From the NCBI RefSeq assembly GCF_943181415.1, contig NZ_CALPBZ010000003.1, positions 310,001-374,000 of the forward strand: a stretch of 64,000 bases of DNA. Direction: 5' to 3'. The notes beneath the pieces were generated by a model that saw only the letters and a list, made by a program, of their open reading frames with translations, had not been told where the DNA came from and ran no database searches. Source of the stretch: Microbacterium sp. Marseille-Q6648. GTDB lineage: Bacteria > Actinomycetota > Actinomycetes > Actinomycetales > Microbacteriaceae. Of this stretch, positions 9,729-18,619 are shown piece by piece. A program made the translations under genes and the position numbers. Numbering within the stretch: the first letter of the stretch is position 1; the number at the start of each line of letters is the position of its first letter.

Positions 9729-9734
9729 AGCCTA
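9729..9734 (-). promoter_or_regulatory. -10 box for SseB-like gene (leaderless)
   Basis: TAGGCT on the minus strand, 6 bases before the ATG at 9722. Confidence 0.5.
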
Positions 9735-9759
9735 GCCCGCCGGTCTCACCCCGCGACGG

Positions 9760-11841
9760 TCACAGCTTCGACTTCCGGTAACCGGCCGACACCGCGGCGG
9801 TCTCGGTCCGGAAGCACTCCTCGGGCTGGGTCGCGCTGTAATAGCGCCCACCGGGCATGTGGTAGATCATCGAGTCGGCGTTGCCTTTGATGGGCGCCCA
9901 CGACGGACAGTTCCACGTGCTGATCGGGGCTGTCCGAGTCGGGTAGCCGACGGTCGCCGACGCGGCGGACGTCTTGGAGATGGTGGCATAGCCCGACAGC
10001 CGCCCCGTCACCTTCACGGTGATCCGCTTGCCGACGTGCGAGGTCGTGAGCTTCAGCGTGGAGCCGGTGGCGCCGCTGATCGCCGAGCCGTTGGCGTACC
10101 ACTGGTACGAGAACGACGTCCCGCTCGTCCACGTGCCCCGATAGGCGGTCAGGGTCTTGGTGACCTGGGTCGTGCCGCCGATCGCGGGCGTGCCGGCCCG
10201 CAGGATCTGCGATGTCGCCGACGAGGTCAGCGACACCGTCGCGTACCCCGAGGCCCGACCTGTCACCTTCACCGTGATCCGCTTGCCCTCGGTGCCCGAC
10301 GACAGCCGGTAGGTGGATCCGGTCGCGCCCGAGATGGCGTTGCCGTTCGCGTACCACTGGTAGCTGTACGTGGTGCCCGAGGTCCAGGTGCCCCGCTTGG
10401 CCGTCAGTGTCGCCCCGACCGCGCGGGTGCCCGAGATGGACGGGGTGATCGCGGTGCCGACTTTGCCCGAGACGGCCGACGTCCTCGACACCGTCGTGTG
10501 ACCGGACTTCTTGCCGGTGACCTTCACCGAGATCCGCTTGCCCTTGAGCGTGCTCGGAATCTTGTACGACGAAGACGTCGCGCCCGAGATCGCCCGGCCG
10601 TCGGCGTACCACTGGTACGTGAACGCCGCCCCCGACGTCCACGTGCCCCGGTCCACGCGAACCGTGTGACCCGCCGCGATCGGACCGGCGATCTTGGGCG
10701 TGGCGAATCTCATGACCGCCGCTGTCTGACCCGACGTCTTGGTCACCGTCGTGTACCCGAGCTTGGTCCCGGTGACGGCGACGGAGATCCTCTTCCCGTC
10801 CTGCGCCGTCGTCACGGTGAACGACGAGCTCGTCGCCCCCGCGATGGCGATCCCATCAGCCAGCCATTGGTAGGTGAGCGTCGCTGCCGTGGTCCACGTG
10901 TTCGGCTTCGCCGTCATCAGCGCGCCGACGGCGGCAGTGCCCGAGATGCTCGGCGTCGCGGCCGCGAGGTGGACCAGCAGGTCCGCGCTGACCTCGCGCT
11001 CCTCCCCGCGTGCGAGGGTGAGCATGGTCGAGTCGTCGAAGGTCGTCGTGTCGTCCCACCACTCGCCGCGGAAGCTGACCGACGGCGGCGCGTACTCGAC
11101 CAGATAGTCGCCGGCAGGCAGCTGCACGAAGACGAAGCCGTACTCGTTCGTGGACGCCTGCAGGATCGGCTGGAAGAAGGCGCTCCCGGTCTCGTCCGCA
11201 CCGTCGGTCGCCCACAGCGTGACGGTGACGCCGGGCAGGGGATTACCCGTGCGGGCGTTCGTGACCACGCCGTAGGCGGCCCCCGCCTCGTACATCCTGC
11301 GCGGCTCGAGGTGGACGGAGCCGCCCTCGGTCACGGTGGCGGGGATCGCATACGAGGGCACGGCGAAGCCTGCGTACCAGCCCCAGGCCAGGTCGGTGCG
11401 CTCGGCGGGGTCGAAGAAGAAGTCGTACTCGCCGACCGGCAGCGTCGCGAAGGCGTACGCGCCGGCATCGTCGGTGGCCACCGTCTGGACGAACTCGTAC
11501 TCCTCGCCGATCAGACGGAATGCGCTCACCTGAACGCCGGCGATGCCGGCGATGCCGTCTCCGTCCGTGACGGTGCCCGAGACACTCGGCGCGGCGACCT
11601 CCTCGGCCGATGTCTCGGCGGGCGCCGGCGGCGCGCCTTCGGCGAGCTGCAGCGCCTCCACCGTCGGACTCTCGGTCTCATCCAGTTCGATCGATTCCTC
11701 CGCGGCGGGCACCGACCCCGCGAGCGCATGCGCAGGGTCGACACCGATGAACAGCGCGCCCGCGAGGACGGAGCAGAGGAGGATCGCGAGCAGTATGCGC
11801 GCACGCGAGAAGAGAGCGTCGATCACAGTGGTGGCCTTCAC
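9760..11841 (-). CDS. Secreted multi-repeat protein with C-terminal sunset-type domain
   Basis: Exported protein of 693 residues. The N-terminus has a signal sequence (hydrophobic core LLAILLCSVLAGALFIGV, likely cut near AHA/LAG about residue 40). Two carboxypeptidase-regulatory-like beta domains follow (about 80-290). Then come four imperfect repeats of about 85 residues (297-632), each with GTWTSG, YQWYANG-ISGATGS and GKRITVKVTG signatures. The last 60 residues contain CPSW, GN, YHMPGG, YY, PEECF and AGYRKSKL, the pattern annotated elsewhere as a sunset domain. No LPXTG anchor or C-terminal membrane helix. Likely a cell-surface or secreted adhesin-like protein; function unproven. Start is GTG; the IS481 element lies 160 bases upstream. 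Confidence 0.8.
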   Translation of the reverse strand: MKATTVIDALFSRARILLAILLCSVLAGALFIGVDPAHALAGSVPAAEESIELDETESPTVEALQLAEGAPPAPAETSAEEVAAPSVSGTVTDGDGIAGIAGVQVSAFRLIGEEYEFVQTVATDDAGAYAFATLPVGEYDFFFDPAERTDLAWGWYAGFAVPSYAIPATVTEGGSVHLEPRRMYEAGAAYGVVTNARTGNPLPGVTVTLWATDGADETGSAFFQPILQASTNEYGFVFVQLPAGDYLVEYAPPSVSFRGEWWDDTTTFDDSTMLTLARGEEREVSADLLVHLAAATPSISGTAAVGALMTAKPNTWTTAATLTYQWLADGIAIAGATSSSFTVTTAQDGKRISVAVTGTKLGYTTVTKTSGQTAAVMRFATPKIAGPIAAGHTVRVDRGTWTSGAAFTYQWYADGRAISGATSSSYKIPSTLKGKRISVKVTGKKSGHTTVSRTSAVSGKVGTAITPSISGTRAVGATLTAKRGTWTSGTTYSYQWYANGNAISGATGSTYRLSSGTEGKRITVKVTGRASGYATVSLTSSATSQILRAGTPAIGGTTQVTKTLTAYRGTWTSGTSFSYQWYANGSAISGATGSTLKLTTSHVGKRITVKVTGRLSGYATISKTSAASATVGYPTRTAPISTWNCPSWAPIKGNADSMIYHMPGGRYYSATQPEECFRTETAAVSAGYRKSKL

Positions 11842-11995
11842 ATCACGCCGGGGCGCCGGCGGCGGCTCGCAGCACTGCGCTCGAACGATCCGACTCTAGG
11901 GGTGCGGTATGTTCCGACGCGAGCATGGTCCGCGCAGGGATCATAACGAACGGATAACGCTCTCCCGCCGGCGGCCCCGTCGATGCCGGAAGGCC

Positions 11996-12001
11996 GCTAG
12001 A
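11996..12001. repeat. Target-site duplication of the IS481 element, left copy
   Basis: GCTAGA, identical to 13079-13084 on the other side of the element. Confidence 0.9.
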
Positions 12002-13078
12002 TGTACCCGGCAGTCAGGTTGGTGACACCCGGCTGAGTGGGGTGCCGCTGATGGCTGAGTGGTATCGCTGAGTGTTGTAGTGCTCGATCCAGGGCGCAAG
12101 TGCGGCGGCGCGTTGGTCGTTCGAGGTGAAGATCTGTCGGTATGCCCATTCGGTCTGCAGGGTGCGGTTGAGTCGTTCAACCTTGCCGTTCTGCCAGGGG
12201 CAGTGGGGGCGGATCAGCACGTGTTTGGCGCCGAGCGCGGTGAGCACGTCGCGGACATCGTTGGAGAGCCGGTAGCTGAAGTGGTTGTCGGTCATGACCC
12301 GCTCGATGCGAGTGATGCCACGATCTCGGAAGTATGCGGCGGCCCGCGCGAGGAACGCGGCGCAGGTCGCGCCCTTCTCGTCCGGGTGGATCTCGGAGTA
12401 CGCCAGTCGGGAGTGATCATCGACGAGTGAGTGGACGTAGTCGAACCCGATCCGCGCCTTCTTGCGCGCGGCGGTGTCGCCGGCCGATCTGCCGTGCGCA
12501 CGCCAGCCACCACCCTCAGGGATGCGGCCCAGCTTCTTCACGTCCATGTGGACCAACTCGCCCGGTCGGGCGCGTTCGTAGCGGACAGTGGTGGTCTTCG
12601 ATGCGCGGATGACGACCCCGGTGAGCGGGTCGCACTCGACCAGACGCGGCACGTGATGCCGGCGCAAGATCGCGGTGATCGTGCGCGCAGGAACACCTGT
12701 CATCACGGCGAGGCGATCGGGGCCCTGCCGCAGCTGGCGACGCACCGTGACCACCCGCAACTCCACCTCGAGCGGCGTCCGGCGCGGCATGGAATGCGGA
12801 CGCGAGGACCGGTCACCGAGGCCGGCGACACCCTCAGCCCGGAACCTGTTGACCCAGCGGTGCGCGCATTGACGCGACACCCCAAGCTCTTTGGCGACGT
12901 GAGAGACCGGACGATGCTGCACCAGCACCCGCTCGACGAGCAGAACTCGGCCACGGACATTCAGTCGGGCATTAGCGTGAGACACGAGACCTCCTGGCAG
13001 TGAAGAACTAGACAGCTCCACTAAGCCAGGAGGTCTCCTCATCTCACAAGAACGTCACCAACGTCCCTGCCGGGTACA
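12002..13078. mobile_element. IS481-family insertion sequence (complete, 1077 bp)
   Basis: The element is bounded by terminal inverted repeats that both read TGTACCCGGCAG inward and continue with a shared GTTGGTGAC block (left end 12002-12026, right end about 13054-13078). It is flanked by an exact 6-bp target duplication GCTAGA at 11996-12001 and 13079-13084. One transposase gene fills it. Intact ends and duplication point to a recent, still mobile copy. The right-hand duplication contains the TAG stop codon of pcrA. Confidence 0.96.
12014..12985 (-). CDS. IS481-family transposase
   Basis: DDE integrase-type transposase of 323 residues. The N-terminal helix-turn-helix contains VAKELGVSRQCAHRWVNRF (about residues 30-48). 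The catalytic core shows HMDVKKLG (first Asp), VMTDNHFSY (second Asp) and NGKVERLNRTL (Glu). The GTG start at 12985 has a canonical AGGAGG five bases upstream and gives the usual family N-terminus SHANARLNVRGR; an open frame further upstream runs into the terminal repeat and is not used. The frame is intact. Confidence 0.96.
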   Translation of the reverse strand: MSHANARLNVRGRVLLVERVLVQHRPVSHVAKELGVSRQCAHRWVNRFRAEGVAGLGDRSSRPHSMPRRTPLEVELRVVTVRRQLRQGPDRLAVMTGVPARTITAILRRHHVPRLVECDPLTGVVIRASKTTTVRYERARPGELVHMDVKKLGRIPEGGGWRAHGRSAGDTAARKKARIGFDYVHSLVDDHSRLAYSEIHPDEKGATCAAFLARAAAYFRDRGITRIERVMTDNHFSYRLSNDVRDVLTALGAKHVLIRPHCPWQNGKVERLNRTLQTEWAYRQIFTSNDQRAAALAPWIEHYNTQRYHSAISGTPLSRVSPT

Positions 13079-13084
13079 GCTAGA
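13079..13084. repeat. Target-site duplication of the IS481 element, right copy
   Basis: GCTAGA; read on the minus strand it carries the pcrA stop codon TAG (13082-13080). Confidence 0.9.
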
Positions 13085-15530
13085 GCTTCTGGATCGGCGC
13101 GATCTTGATCAGCAGCTTCTTGGCACCCGCACCGTCGAAACGCACGTGCGCCACCCGCTTCGCGCCCTCCCCCGTCACGGCGTCGATGCGTCCTTCGCCG
13201 AAGTCCTCATGACGGATGCGGTCTCCGGCGGCCAGCTCCATGTCGCCGTTGTCGCGTACCTTCGCGGGAATGCGGTTGGCGAACTTCTCGATGTCGGCGC
13301 GCGGCTCGCGGCGCGCCAGTGGCACGAGGTCGTCGCCGTACCGCTTCGCTCCGCCGCCGAATCCCCCGCCCGGCCCGCGCCGCGCGTTCAAGGCGCGGGA
13401 CTGCGTGCCGCCCCGCGAATTCACGTCGCCGGGCGACTGGCGCCAGTGGAGCAGCTCGGCCGGGATCTCCTGCAGGAAGCGACTCGGCATGGCCACGGTG
13501 ACCTCGCCGAACTGCGCGCGGGTCATCGCGAGCGACAGGTAGAGACGCTTCCGTGCCCGCGTGATGCCGACGTAGAAGAGGCGACGCTCCTCCTGCGGCC
13601 CGCCCGGCTCGCCCGCCGAGATCCGGTGCGGGATGAGGTCCTCTTCGACGCCGGTGAGGAAGACCGCGTCGTACTCCAGTCCCTTGGCGGTATGCAGTGT
13701 CATGAGCGAGACCGAACCGGTCGCGTCGTCGAGATCATCGGCATCCGAGACCAGCGCGACCTCGCCGAGGAAGTCGATGACGGTGCCCTCGGGGTTGTTG
13801 CGTGCGAACTCGCGCGCGACGGCCACGAGCTCGTCGAGGTTCTCGAGACGCGCTTCGTCCTGCGGGTCCTTGCTGGCGCGCAGTGCGTCGCTGTAGCCGC
13901 TCTTGTTCAGCAGCAGCTGCAGTCCTTCGGCCACGGCCGTCGGCGGGGCGAGTTCACCCGAAGCCGGGAGCATCACCGCGGTGGCCTCGGCCAGCACGGC
14001 GTCGAGGCGGGCGATGGCCGCCTGGATCTTCGGTCCGACCGCGAGCGCCGAGGAGTTGGCGAGCGCGTCGCGGAACGTGATCTGCTCGTCCTGCGCGTAT
14101 CGCGAGATGGCCTCGATCGTGACGTCTCCGATGCCCCGGCGCGGCCGGTTGATGATGCGGCGCATGGCCATCTCGTCGGCGGGGTTGGACACAGCGACGA
14201 GGTATGCCAGGGCGTCCTTGATCTCGGCACGCTCGTAGAACTTGGTGCCGCCCATGATCTTGTACGGGACGGCCGAGCGGATGAAGATCTCCTCGAGCGC
14301 GCGCGACTGCGAGTTCGTGCGATAGAACACCGCCATCTGCGCGTAGTCGACCCCCGCGCGTCGCAGCTGCTCGATCTCGTCGGCGACGAACTGCGCCTCG
14401 TCGTGCTGCGAATAGCCGGTGAACCCGACGATCTGCTCCCCCGCGCCCACATCGGTCCACAGCTTCTTGTCTTTGCGGTCGAAGTTGTGGCTGATCACCG
14501 CGTTGGCCGCCGACAGGATGTTCTGCGTCGATCGGTAGTTCTGCTCGAGCAGCACGACCTTCGCGCCGGGATAGTCGCGTTCGAACTCGGTGATGTTGCG
14601 GATGTCCGCACCGCGGAAGGCGTAGATCGACTGATCCGAGTCACCGACCACGGTGAGGGATGCGGCATCCTCCGCGTCGGGCTCCGCCTCGAAGATCATC
14701 ATTCCGCCGCCCGCGGCGAGTGGCGCGGCATCCGACCCGATCGGCTTGGTCAGCTCGTTGATGAGCGCGTACTGCGCGTGATTGGTGTCTTGATACTCGT
14801 CGACGAGGATGTGCCGGAAGCGGCGGCGATAGACGTCGGCGACCTTCGGGAAGGCGCGGAAGAGGTACACCGTCTGCGCGATGAGATCGTCGAAGTCGAA
14901 CGCGTTCGCCCGCTGCAGGGCGCGCTGGTAGTCGGCGAACACATCGACGAAGACGCGCTCGGCGGGGTCGTTCATGTTGGCCTGGCGGGCGTAGGACTCG
15001 GCGTCGGCGAGCTCGTTCTTGAGTTTGGAGATGCGTCCCTGCGTGGCCGCCGGGGTGAGACCGTACGCGTCGGCCTCGTGCTCTTTCACGAGTCGTTTGA
15101 TGAGCGCTCGCGAATCGCCGGAGTCGTAGATGGTGAACGCCTTCGTGAACCCGAACTGGTCGGCCTCACGGCGCAGGATCCGCACGCACGCCGAGTGGAA
15201 CGTCGAGATCCACATCCCCTGGGCATGGTCGCCGATGAGCTGCCGAACCCGCTCGCGCATCTCGCCGGCGGCCTTGTTGGTGAAGGTGATCGCGAGGATC
15301 TGGCTCGGCCACGCGTCCTTCGTGCGCAGCAGCGAGGCGACCCTGCGGGTGAGCACGCTCGTCTTGCCCGATCCCGCACCCGCGACGATGAGCAGAGCGG
15401 GGCCGCGGTAGAGCACGGCTTCGCGCTGTTGGGGATTGAGTCCGGCGAGCAGGTCTTCGTCAGGGCGCACGGCACCGGGGCGAGGCCCGCGGTCACCGCC
15501 GACGATAAGGGGGATGGAGGCGTCGGTCAT
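13080..15530 (-). CDS. pcrA: ATP-dependent DNA helicase PcrA/UvrD
   Basis: Superfamily 1A 3'-5' helicase of 816 residues acting in nucleotide-excision repair and clearance of RecA filaments and stalled RNA polymerase. Walker A is AGAGSGKT at about residues 50-57; ITFTNKAAGEMRERV (motif Ia), VDEYQDTN (motif II), VVGDSDQSIYAFRGAD (motif III), LEQNYRST (motif IV), LMTLHTAKGLEYDAVFLTGVEE (motif V) and YVGITRARKRLYL (motif VI) follow. The Gly-rich linker near residue 725 leads to the small C-terminal fold typical of PcrA. Its TAG stop lies inside the IS481 target duplication, so the protein end is unchanged by the insertion. Confidence 0.97.
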   Translation of the reverse strand: MTDASIPLIVGGDRGPRPGAVRPDEDLLAGLNPQQREAVLYRGPALLIVAGAGSGKTSVLTRRVASLLRTKDAWPSQILAITFTNKAAGEMRERVRQLIGDHAQGMWISTFHSACVRILRREADQFGFTKAFTIYDSGDSRALIKRLVKEHEADAYGLTPAATQGRISKLKNELADAESYARQANMNDPAERVFVDVFADYQRALQRANAFDFDDLIAQTVYLFRAFPKVADVYRRRFRHILVDEYQDTNHAQYALINELTKPIGSDAAPLAAGGGMMIFEAEPDAEDAASLTVVGDSDQSIYAFRGADIRNITEFERDYPGAKVVLLEQNYRSTQNILSAANAVISHNFDRKDKKLWTDVGAGEQIVGFTGYSQHDEAQFVADEIEQLRRAGVDYAQMAVFYRTNSQSRALEEIFIRSAVPYKIMGGTKFYERAEIKDALAYLVAVSNPADEMAMRRIINRPRRGIGDVTIEAISRYAQDEQITFRDALANSSALAVGPKIQAAIARLDAVLAEATAVMLPASGELAPPTAVAEGLQLLLNKSGYSDALRASKDPQDEARLENLDELVAVAREFARNNPEGTVIDFLGEVALVSDADDLDDATGSVSLMTLHTAKGLEYDAVFLTGVEEDLIPHRISAGEPGGPQEERRLFYVGITRARKRLYLSLAMTRAQFGEVTVAMPSRFLQEIPAELLHWRQSPGDVNSRGGTQSRALNARRGPGGGFGGGAKRYGDDLVPLARREPRADIEKFANRIPAKVRDNGDMELAAGDRIRHEDFGEGRIDAVTGEGAKRVAHVRFDGAGAKKLLIKIAPIQKL

Positions 15531-15611
15531 GGCCCGACAAGTCTAGGTCGAGGTGCCGACAGCCGCGCCGTGCGCGATGTGCGCCGCCGTCCCCACGCCG
15601 ATCCGCCGAGC

Positions 15612-16502
15612 TCAGGACGGAAGCCGCCCGGCGGCGGCGCGCGCCCGGGCGACCGCGTCGTCGACCTCGTGGAGCGCGCGCTCGCCCCCGGCCTGGACAT
15701 GGGAGATGAGCACGTCGTAGCCGGCGACCGGCTCACCGGCGCGACCGGCACGCGCCCGGGTCAGCTCGAGCGAGCGCCCGAGCACCAGGGCGTCGCGGTG
15801 GTCTCCCAGGGCGTCGTGGAGCGCATCGCCCGCTTCCGCCAGCTCCGACAGCTCGTCGCCGAACAGATCGGGAGCCGCGGCGAGCACGGCCTCCGCGTTG
15901 TACCTCAGCCGACGACCCGCCTTGCGCAGATCGTGCAGGGTCTCGATCGTCCCGTCCGCGCCCTTGGCCGCGCGGCGGACGCGCCGGGCCTCGCGTCGCA
16001 GAGTGCGCGCCAGTGCCGATCGAGCGGATGCCGCGGGCTCCACGATCGGCGGATCGTCGGCGAACACGGCGAGCAGACGCTCCCGCTCGTGTGCTCTCGG
16101 GTGGTCCGCGAGCACGAGCAGTCGCGCGTGTGCGCGCTGGTACTCCGCGCGCACGTCGGTCACGAGCCGCCGGGACATGTTCGCATCGTCGATGCCGCAG
16201 TCCTCGAGCGCCGACCGGGCGAGCTCGGCGAGGACCTCGAGGTCGCGCACCGTGCCGAGTTCGGCGCCCCATTCGTCGAAGCGCACGCGCAGCCGCCGGG
16301 CGGCGGCGGGATCGAGCACGTCGCGCAGCCCGGCGAGGATGCTGCGCAGCCGTCGCACGCGCACCCGGTGCTGGTGGACGCCGTCGGGCTCGTCGGCCTT
16401 CGCGGCATCCCACGTCTGGCGGACCTCGTCCGCCGCCGCGCGCACGATCCTCGCGGCGACATCGCCCAGGGCGCCGCCCGGGTCGTCGTCAGACCCGGTC
16501 AC
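15612..16502 (-). CDS. CHAD domain-containing protein
   Basis: Helical protein of 296 residues, rich in Arg, Ala and His. It carries the conserved VHQHRVRVRRLRSIL motif near residue 40 and a second LHDLRKAGRRLRYNAE motif near 200, the two halves of a CHAD fold. CHAD domains bind polyphosphate through these basic helices. The chosen GTG overlaps the stop of the upstream membrane-protein gene by 14 bases, so the two are translationally linked. A more distant in-frame start at 16541 is possible but would deepen the overlap. No CYTH domain is attached. Confidence 0.85.
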   Translation of the reverse strand: MTGSDDDPGGALGDVAARIVRAAADEVRQTWDAAKADEPDGVHQHRVRVRRLRSILAGLRDVLDPAAARRLRVRFDEWGAELGTVRDLEVLAELARSALEDCGIDDANMSRRLVTDVRAEYQRAHARLLVLADHPRAHERERLLAVFADDPPIVEPAASARSALARTLRREARRVRRAAKGADGTIETLHDLRKAGRRLRYNAEAVLAAAPDLFGDELSELAEAGDALHDALGDHRDALVLGRSLELTRARAGRAGEPVAGYDVLISHVQAGGERALHEVDDAVARARAAAGRLPS

Positions 16503-17367
16503 GGACCGCTCGCTCGCCCACGACCAGGGCGGTGACCGCACCTGCGACGGCCACCAGCGCGGCCACGACCGCGACCGCCCACGGCGAGGGCAGCGCCGTG
16601 GGCCCGGCCGGGTCCTCGAGGACGGCGAGGAGGGTGGCGGTCACCGCGACGCCGGCACCGACTCCCGCGAGCATCATGCCCGCCGCGCGGCGAGCACCGA
16701 ACGTTCCGGCGAGCGCCCAGCCGCCCGCCACGAACGTCCACGCCATGGCGGCGAACGCGAGCGCCGCGCTGACGGTGAGCAGAATGCGCGACGACGCGAG
16801 GGCGCCCCACCACTGGTCGGGTCCGCCGATCGAGGTGACGGCCAGGGCCAGGATGCTGTGGATCACGACGCCGCCGCCGACCGCCGCGATGACCGGCCAC
16901 GGCGAGCGCCGGCCGACCAGGAGCCTCACGACGCCGGCGAAGACGGCCCACCCCGCCAGGACGGCGATCAGGTGGCTCCAGGCGGTGAGCTCGGACTGCA
17001 GGACCCGTGTCCCGACCAGAAGCGCCGCCGGCACGCCGAGCATGAGCCACCGGTCGAGCGGGAGCAGCCCGAGCGAGGACTCGCGCGCGCGCCACGGCCG
17101 CGTCGACGAGATCCATGTCGCCCGGGCCGCAGCCGCACCGGGACGCCGGACGAGACGGGTGCGGGCGGCCAGCATCCCGATCACGAGCCACGCGAGCGCG
17201 AGGAAGAGGAGCCCGCGCGCAGCCCAGGTGAGCGCTGGTGCGTCGCCGGCCGCCCCGGGGCGCACGAGGAAGAGCGCGGCGGTGAGCGGAACGGCGATCC
17301 CGCCCAGCACCGCCAGGCCGGTGGCGAGGGCCACCGCGAGTGTGCCCTTGCGCGCCGCCGTCGCCAT
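16489..17367 (-). CDS. Polytopic membrane protein, function unknown
   Basis: Integral membrane protein of 292 residues with about eight hydrophobic segments, starting at residues 10-33 and ending with AVAVVAALVAVAGAVTALVVG near the C-terminus. No catalytic motif recognised. It overlaps the CHAD gene and likely forms a two-gene unit with it. The ATG is six bases after a TAGGGT box, so translation is probably leaderless. I cannot place it in a named family with confidence. Confidence 0.7.
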   Translation of the reverse strand: MATAARKGTLAVALATGLAVLGGIAVPLTAALFLVRPGAAGDAPALTWAARGLLFLALAWLVIGMLAARTRLVRRPGAAAARATWISSTRPWRARESSLGLLPLDRWLMLGVPAALLVGTRVLQSELTAWSHLIAVLAGWAVFAGVVRLLVGRRSPWPVIAAVGGGVVIHSILALAVTSIGGPDQWWGALASSRILLTVSAALAFAAMAWTFVAGGWALAGTFGARRAAGMMLAGVGAGVAVTATLLAVLEDPAGPTALPSPWAVAVVAALVAVAGAVTALVVGERAVRDRV

Positions 17368-17373
17368 CGTTCC

Positions 17374-17379
17374 ACCCTA
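17374..17379 (-). promoter_or_regulatory. -10 box for the membrane protein-CHAD operon (leaderless)
   Basis: TAGGGT on the minus strand, 6 bases before the ATG at 17367. Confidence 0.45.
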
Positions 17380-17473
17380 GACCGCCCCGGGCGTGTCGCG
17401 AGACGTCGGGGCGAGGTCACGTCGCGTCCCACGTGCGGGTCGAAGGTCCCTCCCGGACGCGCGCAGCCGGCCC

Positions 17474-17479
17474 TACACT
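17474..17479 (+). promoter_or_regulatory. -10 box for DUF998-like gene (leaderless)
   Basis: TACACT, 6 bases before the ATG at 17486. Confidence 0.5.
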
Positions 17480-17485
17480 GTGGCC

Positions 17486-18619
17486 ATGACGGCGCCCTCG
17501 CCCACCTCGCCCGCTGTCCCCGCATCCTCGGGCGCGCCTCCGGCGCGCCCGACACTGCGCGCGGAATCCGAAGCCGTCTACGCCGCACTCGGCACCGGTG
17601 TCGTCGGTGCACTGTGGGGCTTGATCGTCGCGCTGATCTGGCCCGCCCTGCCCCTCTCCGGCGAGGACTGGTCGTTCGGCACGGCTGCAGCGATCGGGGC
17701 CGCGATCGTCGCCGGAGCGGCATCCGGCACGGGCTACTGGCGCTCCCGGGGCCTGACCGGCCAGGAGTGGCGCCTGCGCCTGTCGTCATGGAAGTTCACG
17801 GTGAACACCACGTCGGTGGTCGTGGTCCACGTCGTCCTCGCGGCTCTGGCGACCCTGGTGGTCTACCTCGTGCTCAGCCGCGGCTTCATCGGGCTGGGCG
17901 TCAGCAGGTTCTGGTCGATCACCCTCATGGCGATCACCCTCGGGCTGACGGCCTACCTGGTCTACCTCTCGGTGTCGCGCATCGACACCCAGCGCATGTC
18001 GTCGCTGCTCATGGCGTTCATCGTCATCGGCACCCTGACCGCCATGGTCACCACGCCCGATCCGCAGTGGTGGATGATCCATTTCAGCCACCTCGGCAGC
18101 TTCTGGGCGCTATCGAGCCTGGTGTTCAACGGCACCCTCATCGCGGGCGGACTGCTCGTGACGACGTTCGCCGTCTACATCGCCGCCGACATGGAGTCGC
18201 TGGTCGCCGAGGGCAAGCTCGCACGCACGGGCTCGCCGCGGTTCGTGTCGGTGCTGTTCGTGGTGATGGGCATCATGCTGGCGTGCGTGGGGATCTTCCC
18301 CGTCAACGTCAATCTCCTGCTTCACAACCTCTCGGCCATGGGGATGGCGGTGATGTTCCTCGTACTGCTCGCCAGCGGGCCGCGCATGCTGCGAGGGATG
18401 CCGCGCACCTACTTCCTGTCGTCGTGGGCGTTCCTGGCTGCGCTGGTCGTCTCGCTCGTGCTGTTCGTCGCGCAGTACTTCTCCCTGACGGCCTTCGAGA
18501 TCATCGTGTTCGCCCTCATCTTCGGGTGGATCGCGGTGTTCATCCGCTTCCTCGGAGTCACCGGACAGCCGGACTCAGCGTCGACGCGCCGCTCATCAGC
18601 ACGGCCGCCTGCCGCCTGA
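17486..18619 (+). CDS. DUF998-like polytopic membrane protein
   Basis: Membrane protein of 377 residues with a Pro/Ala-rich cytoplasmic N-terminus and about nine hydrophobic helices. Family-like features are HFSHLGSFWALSSLVFNGTLIAGGL (about residues 197-221) and HNLSAMGMAVMFLVLLASG (about 280-298). DUF998 proteins have no agreed function. Its last 62 bases overlap the 3' end of the oppositely oriented glycosyltransferase gene, so the tail after residue 357 is constrained on both strands. Assignment to DUF998 is by eye. Confidence 0.7.
   Translation: MTAPSPTSPAVPASSGAPPARPTLRAESEAVYAALGTGVVGALWGLIVALIWPALPLSGEDWSFGTAAAIGAAIVAGAASGTGYWRSRGLTGQEWRLRLSSWKFTVNTTSVVVVHVVLAALATLVVYLVLSRGFIGLGVSRFWSITLMAITLGLTAYLVYLSVSRIDTQRMSSLLMAFIVIGTLTAMVTTPDPQWWMIHFSHLGSFWALSSLVFNGTLIAGGLLVTTFAVYIAADMESLVAEGKLARTGSPRFVSVLFVVMGIMLACVGIFPVNVNLLLHNLSAMGMAVMFLVLLASGPRMLRGMPRTYFLSSWAFLAALVVSLVLFVAQYFSLTAFEIIVFALIFGWIAVFIRFLGVTGQPDSASTRRSSARPPAA

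Noticed and set aside
12014-13042. Longer transposase start at 13042.
   Set aside because: It would begin near the terminal repeat; the GTG at 12985 has a perfect AGGAGG and the expected N-terminus.
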